A stretch of 64,000 nt of DNA from Desulfoferrobacter suflitae (GTDB taxonomy: Bacteria; Desulfobacterota; Syntrophobacteria; Syntrophobacterales; Syntrophobacteraceae). The notes beneath the pieces were generated by a model that saw nothing but the letters and a program-made list of their open reading frames with translations, was not told the origin of the DNA and made no database searches. Where the stretch lies: the NCBI RefSeq assembly GCF_022603395.1, contig NZ_JAIBKA010000001.1, forward strand, positions 372,001-436,000, read 5' to 3'. Positions 1 to 7,929 of the stretch are shown here, piece by piece; the stretch's first letter is position 1, and each line of letters begins with the position of its first letter. Made by a program: the position numbers and the translations under genes.

Positions 1-785
1 CGGTTGGGATAGTCAAGATCGATACGCTTCACCGCGTCCAAACATGCGCGATCCATCAAGACGGCGAATACTCGATTGAGGCGAGCCAACTTGCCATCAA
101 AGTCCCGCAATCCCAGTCGGATGGGTATGCCTCCCCGGGTGGTGTAAAGAATAATTCCTGCGCCTTCCTGCCAATGGCACTGCGAAATCTGCCGTGGAGG
201 AAACCAATTCCTCACCTTCTCAAGCGCCTGAAGCAAATCTCTAAGTATCTGCAATTTTATTTCTTTCAACTGCTTCCCCGAGTCGATATCATTGGCGGTC
301 ATACCGGTCACCAGCAAAAGGTCGGGGTATTCCAACGGCTGTGTCTGCAAGAAAAGCTTGCCCTCCCTGTCGAGCAGAAAAAAATCCGTGATATGCACAA
401 TGGCCAGCGGCTCCCTTTCGGAGATGTCCACCACCATCTTTCCGGAGAGGTCAATGCGAACCACCGCGGAACGAACCCACGGCAGGGACTCCAACCGGCT
501 TGACAAGTGGGTTGCACGCACACTGAAAAGGTTCGCCCCTTTGGGAACTCCCATCGTATTGAGGACTTCACCGCGCTCCATGCGCCTGGTGTTTATGATT
601 TCTATTTCCTGTACTTGCGGCCAGGCCGCATCAAGCAGGGCATAATAAGCATGAGCAAGAGCCGCACTCAACAAAGGCAGGCCAAAGATGACCAGCGACA
701 GACCCAAGAGCCGCCCGCATAGATTGCGCAAAAACTTTTTTTGTCCGGTACGTCCAGTCTTATAGCGGTTGATCTTTTTTCCCAT
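1..785 (-). CDS. ftsQ: Cell division protein FtsQ (partial, 3' end beyond window)
   Basis: The frame opens at ATG 785 and stays open to base 1, giving about 261 residues with no stop, so the gene is cut by the window edge. The N-terminus is short and basic (MGKKINRYKTGRTGQKK). One membrane segment follows (about residues 27-50), then a POTRA-like stretch containing NTRRMERGEVLNTMGV and LPWVRSAVVRIDLSG, then the beta domain. This is the FtsQ/DivIB order; FtsQ links early and late divisome proteins in the periplasm. Its place downstream of murC at the end of a dcw operon supports the name. murB, which usually lies between murC and ftsQ, is not here; a 175-bp gap with an inverted repeat takes its place. 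Confidence 0.88.
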   Translation of the reverse strand, partial: MGKKINRYKTGRTGQKKFLRNLCGRLLGLSLVIFGLPLLSAALAHAYYALLDAAWPQVQEIEIINTRRMERGEVLNTMGVPKGANLFSVRATHLSSRLESLPWVRSAVVRIDLSGKMVVDISEREPLAIVHITDFFLLDREGKLFLQTQPLEYPDLLLVTGMTANDIDSGKQLKEIKLQILRDLLQALEKVRNWFPPRQISQCHWQEGAGIILYTTRGGIPIRLGLRDFDGKLARLNRVFAVLMDRACLDAVKRIDLDYPN

Positions 786-839
786 GTCGGGTCAGCCACC
801 TGGAAATTGGTTAAGATATTGTTGTGTGACATGCGATGA

Positions 840-970
840 CGATCGCTGAGTGCTGAGTCCTGCTCTTACCATCTCAATTGAGCATTCCCGGCTAAGAGTT
901 GCTGCAAATTGCATATGATGAACTTTCCCCTCGTTGATTCTTGACACCTCGACTCAGCACTCAGCGATCG
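840..970. repeat. 20-bp perfect inverted repeat around a 91-bp spacer
   Basis: CGATCGCTGAGTGCTGAGTC at 840-859 is repeated exactly in inverse orientation at 951-970. The right arm contains the murC stop codon and its last codons. Each arm carries a short tandem GCTGAGT motif. No target-site duplication is visible. The element sits where murB would be expected. It could be a MITE-like insertion or a long-loop terminator; no T-run follows either arm. Confidence 0.6.
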
Positions 971-2346
971 CCACCCTGCAGCTGTTCCAGCAGCCATTCA
1001 CCCACCTGCCAGATGTTTCCAGCGCCCAGGGTAATGACCACATCCCCGGGCGCCACTATATCCATTAGTCTCGTCAGAACCTCCTCAAGGGTCGGAGAAA
1101 AATGTAGATCATGATGACCGTGTACTGCTATTTGATCCGCCAGCACTCGACCGCTTGTCCCGGCGATGGGCCTCTCGCTGGCCGCATAAATTTCTGACAC
1201 CAGCAGCACATCCGACTGATAAAAGCAGCGCGCGAACTGGTCCAGCAGGGCCTTGGTCCTCGAGTAGCGATGCGGTTGAAAAACGACAATCTTGCGACGG
1301 TCCGGGTAGCACGCCGCAAGTGTCTCGAGCACGTTCCTGATCTCTGTGGGATGATGACCATAATCATCCAAAACCAAGACGCCGCGCCGTTCGCCTTTGA
1401 TCTGAAAGCGCCGCTGCACCCCCGTCATGTCGGCCAATCCCGCCTGGATGCTGGCCCAATCCACCTCAAGTTCATGCGCCACTGCGATGGCGGCAAGAGA
1501 ATTCAAAACATTGTGACGACCCGGTATGGGGATCTCCACCACTCCCAGTTCCCGACCCTGAAAGAACGCCCTGTAGGAAGTCATGAGGCCATGCATGAGC
1601 ACATTTCGCGCCTGGAAATCGGCCTGCGGAGAAAACCCATAGGTGGCAAAACGCTTGCGCACCTGCGGCAGCATGGCCTGCACATTCTCATCTTCCAAAC
1701 AAAGCACGGCCTGCCCGTAAAATGGGACTCTACTGATGAATTCCTGGAAAGACTGCTGAATGTGATCGAGGTCGCGGTAGAAATCCAAGTGTTCGAGATC
1801 AATATTAGTCACCACCGCAATGGTTGGCGGCAGTAACAGAAAGGTACCGTCGCTTTCATCCGCTTCGGCCACAATAAAATCACCCCGTCCGAGCTTGGCA
1901 TTGGTTCCCCAGGCGTTTAATTTGCCGCCGATCACGACTGTGGGGTCCAGCCCACCGCGCGCGAGGACTGTGGCAACCATCGAAGTGGTGGTCGTCTTTC
2001 CATGCGCACCCGCCACCAGGATTGAATACTTCAGGCGGATCAGCTCCGCCAGCATCTCTGCACGGCGTATCACTGGAACATTCCCCAACGTTCTAGCCGC
2101 ACGCGCCTCCGGGTTATCCTCCGGGATGGCGGAGGATAGGACCACCACGTCGGCACCGACGATGTGATCGGCATGATGGCCGATTTTTATCTCCGCGCCC
2201 AACTGAGACAGTCTGCGCGTTATATCCGCATCTCTAACATCCGATCCACTCACTTGATAGCCAAGATTGAGCAGCAATTCTGCAATGCCGCTCATTCCAA
2301 TGCCGCCTATCCCGACGAAATGAATGTGTTTGTAGCGCTTATACAT
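961..2346 (-). CDS. murC: UDP-N-acetylmuramate--L-alanine ligase MurC
   Basis: Cytoplasmic ATP-dependent ligase that adds L-alanine to UDP-MurNAc, the first step of the peptide stem. The predicted 461 residues begin MYKRYKHIHFVGIGGIGMSG, the MurC glycine-rich UDP-binding start. The P-loop GAHGKTTT lies at about 113-120, and NIDLEHLD and the HPTEI stretch follow in the central and C-terminal domains. An upstream in-frame ATG at 2379 would overlap ftsW; the ATG at 2346 is preferred because it lies just after the ftsW stop and has an AGGCGG-type ribosome site. In most dcw operons murG lies between ftsW and murC, but here the two genes are adjacent. Confidence 0.95.
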   Translation of the reverse strand: MYKRYKHIHFVGIGGIGMSGIAELLLNLGYQVSGSDVRDADITRRLSQLGAEIKIGHHADHIVGADVVVLSSAIPEDNPEARAARTLGNVPVIRRAEMLAELIRLKYSILVAGAHGKTTTTSMVATVLARGGLDPTVVIGGKLNAWGTNAKLGRGDFIVAEADESDGTFLLLPPTIAVVTNIDLEHLDFYRDLDHIQQSFQEFISRVPFYGQAVLCLEDENVQAMLPQVRKRFATYGFSPQADFQARNVLMHGLMTSYRAFFQGRELGVVEIPIPGRHNVLNSLAAIAVAHELEVDWASIQAGLADMTGVQRRFQIKGERRGVLVLDDYGHHPTEIRNVLETLAACYPDRRKIVVFQPHRYSRTKALLDQFARCFYQSDVLLVSEIYAASERPIAGTSGRVLADQIAVHGHHDLHFSPTLEEVLTRLMDIVAPGDVVITLGAGNIWQVGEWLLEQLQGGDR

Positions 2347-2353
2347 GGGCCGC

Positions 2354-3523
2354 CTAATGTCTTTCCGTAGTGCGAGCAATGCTCATGAGAATGCCGATTG
2401 CCAGGCAATTGGCGGTAAATGCGCTGCCGCCGTAGGATATGAAAGGCAACGGCAATCCTTTGGTCGGTGCCAGCCCCAGTACAACCCCCATGTTGAGAAG
2501 CGCCTGCAGGCAGAGCAGCATGGTTATGCCAAGTGCCAAGAACGCCCCCAGGGTATCAGGTGCTTCCTGGGAGATTTTCAGGCCTGTCCAGAATAGAAAG
2601 AAGAACAGCAGGCAGATGGCCAGGATTCCCACAAATCCCATTTCTTCACCAATGACCGCCATGATGAAATCGGTAAACGACTCGGGAAGATAGAACAGCT
2701 TTTGATGCCCTGCGCCGAGCCCCTTGCCCCATATGCCACCGGATCCCACGGCGATCCATGCCTGGATGAGCTGGTATCCGGAATCAAGAGGATCGGTCCA
2801 GGGGTTCATAAAAGCCGTGATTCGTTCCCAGCGATAGGGGACCAAATAGACAAAATGATACAGACCGGCAACCCCTATTGGTGCGAGAATCAGCAGATGG
2901 CGAATGGGCACGCCGGCCACGGTCAGCATTAATGCGGTCAGCAACGATATGATAAAAGCTGTACCGAAATCAGGCTCTAGAAGCAGCGCAACCGCCAATA
3001 TTCCACACCAAATCATGGGCGGTAGAAAACCGACCGTTATTTTCTTGATCCGTTCCTGTTTCGCGGCAAGTGAACTACTGAGAAAAATGATCCAGGCCAC
3101 TTTTGCAAATTCGGCCGGTTGCAGGTTGAAATATCCCAAACTGACCCAACGTCGCGCATTGTTGAGTTTCACACCGATGCCGGGAATTAGAACCAGCAGC
3201 AGCGCCGCAACAGCAGCAAGCAGGATCCATCGCGCATGGCTCTCATAGATGCGGTAATCAATCCTGCTGATCACGATCATTCCGCTCAATCCCAATATAA
3301 TCCAAACCAGCTGTCGCTTTACGTAGTGAGCCGTATCGCCGGTTTTTTGAAACGACATGACGAAACTGGCACTGTAGATCATGACCACACCCAGGATAAT
3401 GAGCAGCAAGACCTCAATCCAAAGCTGCAAGTCCAATGACAGCAGGTTCCGCCCCCCGTCGTTGCAGCTCTCCTCGCGGAAATCGCCCAATTGTTGTGGT
3501 AATCTGCTGACGGGATTCGTCAT
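2354..3523 (-). CDS. ftsW: Peptidoglycan polymerase FtsW (SEDS family)
   Basis: A 389-residue polytopic membrane protein of the SEDS family, the septal glycan polymerase that works with FtsI. Visible signatures are LVLIPGIGVKLNNARRWVSLG, LQPAEFAKVAWIIF, the loop PYRWERITAFMNPWTDPLDSGYQLIQAWIAVGSGG, and the C-terminal GLPLPFISYGGSA. A hydrophilic N-terminal tail of about 35 residues precedes the first membrane span. The gene is 41 bp downstream of murD and runs up to murC. Confidence 0.95.
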   Translation of the reverse strand: MTNPVSRLPQQLGDFREESCNDGGRNLLSLDLQLWIEVLLLIILGVVMIYSASFVMSFQKTGDTAHYVKRQLVWIILGLSGMIVISRIDYRIYESHARWILLAAVAALLLVLIPGIGVKLNNARRWVSLGYFNLQPAEFAKVAWIIFLSSSLAAKQERIKKITVGFLPPMIWCGILAVALLLEPDFGTAFIISLLTALMLTVAGVPIRHLLILAPIGVAGLYHFVYLVPYRWERITAFMNPWTDPLDSGYQLIQAWIAVGSGGIWGKGLGAGHQKLFYLPESFTDFIMAVIGEEMGFVGILAICLLFFFLFWTGLKISQEAPDTLGAFLALGITMLLCLQALLNMGVVLGLAPTKGLPLPFISYGGSAFTANCLAIGILMSIARTTERH

Positions 3524-3564
3524 CGTCGCTCTCTATCGCCGCTGTTCAAAGGCGGCCTGACCGG

Positions 3565-4974
3565 CTAACACCCTGGCTCCAAACATCCCTGGCGGGGGGT
3601 TCTCTGTTGCTCTGCTGCAAGCAACTGCATGACCAACCGCTTGAAATGATCGCCGCGCTGGGCATAGCTTGTATACTGGTCAAAGGAAGAACAGGCCGGT
3701 GAGAGAAGCACCGTATCACCCGGCTCCGCCACTCGCACCGCCTGCGTAAAAGCTTCCGACAAGTCCAAAAAACTCCAGATGGGAATCCACCTCTTGAGCT
3801 CCCCATAAAGTCTTGGGGCGGCTTCGCCGTATACCATGGCGCCCTTGCCCCTGGCCTTCAGAGAACGCCCCAACTCTTCATAGGAACCAAGCTTATCTCT
3901 TCCGCCCAGCAGCAATAAGACCCCCCGATCAAAACTTTCCAGTGCCTTTAGAACGGCTCCCACATTGGTGGCTTTAGAGTCGTCATAAAAATCAACCCCA
4001 TGCCAGTTGCCGACCCATTCCAATCTGTGCGGCATGCTGCTGCATTGTTCGATGGATTCCTCCATACTCTTGGGCGAAATCCCCAATACCGCTCCAACGA
4101 GGGCCGCAGCCAGAATGTTTTCCTCATTATGCACACCTTTTAGACCGGCCCTTTCAAGATTCAAGGCAAACGGCTCAATACCGGGAATCTTTATCAGGGC
4201 TTTGCCGGCACGGACTGCAGCATGGGCAAGCGGATCACTGCGGCTGAAGAACAGAGTACGACTCTGGATTTGGCACATGCGCTGACGGCAGAGTGCATCA
4301 TCACCATTGACAATGGCGGTGTGCGCGCCGTCCTGGCGTGAAAAAAGCGAGAACTTGGAATCAATGTAAGCGGCAAAATCACTATAGCGATCCAGATGAT
4401 CTTCAGTGACATTGAGCAGCACCCCAATCTCGGGCCGAAAATGGGATGCACTATCCAGCTGAAAACTACTCACTTCCAGCACCAGCATGTCGGCTTTTTG
4501 GTTCGATAGAATCCACTGGCTGAGAGGCGTACCGATGTTCCCGCCGACAAAAACCTTCCTCCCCGCATTCTTGAGAATTTCCCCGATGAGAGACGTGGTC
4601 GTTGTTTTGCCGTTGGTACCCGTAACCGCCACGACGGGCACAGCGACCTGGCTCCAGGCCCAATCCAGTTCGCCGGTTATTTCTATGCCTCTCGCCGCAG
4701 CCTCTCGCAGGAACGGCAGATCAAGCGGAACACCGGGGCTGACAATAATCTGATCCGCACTCAGAAAATCCTCCTGCCGATGAGAACTCAACCTGAAAGA
4801 GCAACCCTGTCGCTCGAGCAAATCCAGCTCGCGCCCAATTTGCTCCCGGGATCTGAGATCCGTTGCGATCACCTCGTGTCCCTGCCGCAGCAGCAATTCA
4901 CTCACGGACCGGCCGGAAACGCCCAAACCCACAACCAAAACCTTCTTTCGGGATCGGTCTCCTTCAGGCGGCAT
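3565..4974 (-). CDS. murD: UDP-N-acetylmuramoylalanine--D-glutamate ligase MurD
   Basis: Adds D-glutamate to UDP-MurNAc-L-Ala in the cytoplasm. The N-terminal dinucleotide-like fold reads KKVLVVGLGVSGRSVSELLL, and the P-loop GTNGKTTT is at about 119-126. NVTEDHLDRY and FYDDSKATNVGA are typical of MurD, as is the C-terminal VLLSPACSSFDQY. The chosen ATG at 4974 (469 residues) has GAGGG eight bases upstream and overlaps the murF end by 11 bases; an ATG 18 bases further upstream is possible. Translational coupling to murF is likely. mraY, normally between these two genes, is missing. Confidence 0.95.
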   Translation of the reverse strand: MPPEGDRSRKKVLVVGLGVSGRSVSELLLRQGHEVIATDLRSREQIGRELDLLERQGCSFRLSSHRQEDFLSADQIIVSPGVPLDLPFLREAAARGIEITGELDWAWSQVAVPVVAVTGTNGKTTTTSLIGEILKNAGRKVFVGGNIGTPLSQWILSNQKADMLVLEVSSFQLDSASHFRPEIGVLLNVTEDHLDRYSDFAAYIDSKFSLFSRQDGAHTAIVNGDDALCRQRMCQIQSRTLFFSRSDPLAHAAVRAGKALIKIPGIEPFALNLERAGLKGVHNEENILAAALVGAVLGISPKSMEESIEQCSSMPHRLEWVGNWHGVDFYDDSKATNVGAVLKALESFDRGVLLLLGGRDKLGSYEELGRSLKARGKGAMVYGEAAPRLYGELKRWIPIWSFLDLSEAFTQAVRVAEPGDTVLLSPACSSFDQYTSYAQRGDHFKRLVMQLLAAEQQRTPRQGCLEPGC

Positions 4975-6355
4975 CCAACAACCCTCGCACAATCCGTTCC
5001 ATGGTCATTCCTCTCGATCCTTTGACCAGGATCCAACCGTCCTTCACCTTCAAAGCGCGCAACAAATCGATTATTTCCTGGTGGTCCGCAGCGTGGTGAC
5101 AGGCTTCAACGGCCATGCCGGACTCCCTCGCTCCTCGATTGAGCTCTGCTGCCAGGCCGCCCAGGGTAACAAGCCTATGCACTCGCATGGCGCCAATTTG
5201 CCGTCCCACCTCCCAATGCAACCTGGGGCCTTCCGGACCCATTTCGCGCATTTCCCCAAACACAAAAATCACAGGCCGCCCATGAGCGGCTTCCACAACA
5301 GCTCGGGCAGCGGCAACCATGGACATTGGGTTGGCGTTGTAGGTATCGTCGATCAGAACCACTCCATCGGGCAGCTGATACATTTCCATGCGTTGCCGGA
5401 CCGGGCGGTGCCGGGATAAACCCTCGACAATAGTGTCTGCGGACTCTCCCATTCCATAAGCCACTGCAGCCGCGGCCACAGCATTCTGCACCTGATGAGC
5501 ACCAAGCACTGCAAGACGAACCGGAACAACCTGATTTTCCAGTGCCAGCGCAAAGCTGCTCACCCCCCGGTCAACCTTCACGTTACCCGCAAGCCGCACC
5601 TGAGCACTTGAATCGGCAATAGAGTAGGTTACTGTGCGCGCTTTGAGACGCTTGGCAAAGGACCGCAGACGCTGATCATCGAGATTGATGACGGCCAGTT
5701 GTTCCTCTGACAGGGAGGTCAACAGCCTGCCCTTTTCTTCCAGAATATGCTCCTGGGACTCGAGGCCCTGCAGATGAGCCGGATGTATGTTAGTCACCAG
5801 ACCCGCAGTAGGTTTGGTGATTTCCACCAATCGCTGCATTTCTCCAAAAACGTTGATTCCCATTTCGATCACCGCCACCTGGTGCTGAGCTTCCAGGGAA
5901 AGCAGGGTCAGCGGCACTCCGACTAAGTTATTAAAATTCCCGGCATTCTTTTGGACATTGTGGTGAACCCCCAGAATAGCCGCAATCATTTCCTTGGTAC
6001 TGGTTTTGCCGTTGCTCCCGGTGACACCGATCACCGGCATTGAATGCGCTCCCCTGTGGCAGCGGGCCAATTCACCCAGCCCGTAAAGAGTATCAGCGAC
6101 CCTTATCACGGCTGTCTCCCGGGGAACCTTCGATTCCACGTCGCGGCGGGCGGACAACACTGCGGCAGCCTTTTTGGCAAGGGCCTGGGCAATGAAGTCA
6201 TGACCGTCATGGGTTTCTCCTTTGAGAGGCACAAAACAGTCGCCGGGTTCAAGCGAACGTGTATCGGTCGAAATCCCGCGAATGACTTCTTCTGGATCCC
6301 CCTGCAAGAGCTCTCCGCCTGCGGCCTGAGCAATTTTAGCAACGGTCCAATGCAT
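4964..6355 (-). CDS. murF: UDP-N-acetylmuramoyl-tripeptide--D-alanyl-D-alanine ligase MurF
   Basis: Adds the D-Ala-D-Ala dipeptide to the UDP-MurNAc tripeptide. The open frame extends upstream inside murE, but the family-like start is MHWTVAKIAQAAGG at ATG 6355, giving 463 residues. The DTRSLEPGDCFVPLKGE motif, P-loop GSNGKTST (about 113-120), KNAGNFNNLVGVPLTLL and DDTYNANPMSM are all typical of MurF. The start lies 20 bases inside the murE end, a coupled arrangement. Confidence 0.95.
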   Translation of the reverse strand: MHWTVAKIAQAAGGELLQGDPEEVIRGISTDTRSLEPGDCFVPLKGETHDGHDFIAQALAKKAAAVLSARRDVESKVPRETAVIRVADTLYGLGELARCHRGAHSMPVIGVTGSNGKTSTKEMIAAILGVHHNVQKNAGNFNNLVGVPLTLLSLEAQHQVAVIEMGINVFGEMQRLVEITKPTAGLVTNIHPAHLQGLESQEHILEEKGRLLTSLSEEQLAVINLDDQRLRSFAKRLKARTVTYSIADSSAQVRLAGNVKVDRGVSSFALALENQVVPVRLAVLGAHQVQNAVAAAAVAYGMGESADTIVEGLSRHRPVRQRMEMYQLPDGVVLIDDTYNANPMSMVAAARAVVEAAHGRPVIFVFGEMREMGPEGPRLHWEVGRQIGAMRVHRLVTLGGLAAELNRGARESGMAVEACHHAADHQEIIDLLRALKVKDGWILVKGSRGMTMERIVRGLLDAA

Positions 6356-7913
6356 TTTCCGACTGCTTTCCTTTCGGCGCCGATGCCTTCGCCGGCGAGG
6401 CGGTAACATAGTTTCGAACAACCACCCGGTCATCAAAAGGGGCAACCCGTCCTGCGATGATTTGATAGGTTTCATGCCCCTTACCACCGATGAAAACAAT
6501 GTCTCCGGGAGTTGCCCACGCCAGAGCCAGCTCAATGGCTTTCTTTCTGTCTTCCTCAACGGCATACCCCTTGACACCAGGAGGCGGCCGATGGGGACCG
6601 ATGCGCTGCATGCCGAGTGCCCGGACACCGGGTTCAATTTCCCCAATGATTGCTGCCGGAACTTCGCTGCGCGGGTTATCACTGGTCAGTATCACCAGGT
6701 CGCCAAATCGGGCCGCAACGGCACCCATAAGCGGGCGTTTTCCGCGATCCCGATCACCACCGCAACCGAACACCACCAGAAGCCGGCCTCCCGTCATTTC
6801 TTTTAAACATTCCAAGCTCTTTTCCATGGCATCCGGCGTATGTGCATAGTCCACTACCACCTCAAAACCGAATTGCGCCGGAATTGGAACCCTTTGAAGA
6901 CGACCATCAACCAGCTCGACGGCTTCCACTCCGGCAGAGACAACTTCGGGCGATACCCCTAGAGCAAGGGCGGTGGTCACGGCGGCCAGCATGTTATACA
7001 CATTGAGCTTGCCAAGGAGAGCAGAGCTAACTTGAACTTTGCCCTGAGGAGCAGCAAATTCCGCCCTTATGCCCTCTGTACTGCACTTGAACCAGTTGGT
7101 CCGCACCGTCGCCCCGGGATCGCTTATCGAGTAGCTCCAAACCCGTTTGTTAAGCCCTGCAATCAAGCGGATGCCATGGGGATCATCCCGATTGACAACA
7201 GCCACAGCCTCTGCCGCGGCATCGTCCAAATGATTCGTGAACAGCAGCGTCTTGGCCTGGAAGTAATCCTCCATACTCCTATGGTAATCCAGATGATCTT
7301 GTGAAAGGTTGGTGAAAACCGCCGCCTTAAAGCGACACCCTTCAATTCTTCCGAGGCTCAAAGCGTGCGAAGAAACCTCCATCACGACACGGCCAACCCC
7401 GTCCAGGCTCATGCGCTGAAAAATCCGGTTGAGATCAATGGCATCCGGGGTGGTCATAGGTGCCTTTTCATGCTTATCCGCCCAGCGGTAGGCCAGGGTG
7501 CCCAAAACGCCCACCGATCCTCCATCCTGCCGCAGGATACTCTCCAGCAAAAGGCTGGTCGTGGTTTTACCGTTTGTCCCTGTGATGCCGATCAACTGAA
7601 GCTTTTCTGCAGGGTGATCATAAAAACCGGCCGCAATTCCAGCCATTGCCTTTCGGCTGTCCGCCACCCGAATATAAGTTTCAGGCAGGCCATTGTTCTT
7701 CCAAGAATCAGTTAAGACGGCACTCGCCCCCCGACGTACTGCGTCGGCAACAAACACGCTCCCATCCTGATGAACGCCTCGCACTGCAATGAAAAGATTC
7801 CCCGGTTGCACCTGCCTGCTGTCCTGACTCAGACCCGTTATTGGAATCCCCAGATCGCCACGTGTTTCAATGACGTCCACATCCTGCAGCAAGCTCTTTA
7901 AGGTCTTACGCAT
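6336..7913 (-). CDS. murE: UDP-N-acetylmuramoyl-tripeptide synthetase MurE (meso-DAP type)
   Basis: Adds the third amino acid of the peptide stem. From ATG 7913 the product is 525 residues. It has DSRQVQPGNLFIAVRG near the N-terminus, P-loop GTNGKTTT at about 112-119, and NLSQDHLDYHRSMEDYF. The C-terminal DNPR(SE) signature is the one associated with meso-diaminopimelate selection, so a DAP-type wall is inferred. An in-frame start further upstream would run into ftsI and lacks family similarity. Confidence 0.95.
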   Translation of the reverse strand: MRKTLKSLLQDVDVIETRGDLGIPITGLSQDSRQVQPGNLFIAVRGVHQDGSVFVADAVRRGASAVLTDSWKNNGLPETYIRVADSRKAMAGIAAGFYDHPAEKLQLIGITGTNGKTTTSLLLESILRQDGGSVGVLGTLAYRWADKHEKAPMTTPDAIDLNRIFQRMSLDGVGRVVMEVSSHALSLGRIEGCRFKAAVFTNLSQDHLDYHRSMEDYFQAKTLLFTNHLDDAAAEAVAVVNRDDPHGIRLIAGLNKRVWSYSISDPGATVRTNWFKCSTEGIRAEFAAPQGKVQVSSALLGKLNVYNMLAAVTTALALGVSPEVVSAGVEAVELVDGRLQRVPIPAQFGFEVVVDYAHTPDAMEKSLECLKEMTGGRLLVVFGCGGDRDRGKRPLMGAVAARFGDLVILTSDNPRSEVPAAIIGEIEPGVRALGMQRIGPHRPPPGVKGYAVEEDRKKAIELALAWATPGDIVFIGGKGHETYQIIAGRVAPFDDRVVVRNYVTASPAKASAPKGKQSENALDRC

Positions 7914-7929
7914 GCGTTTCTCTCTAACA

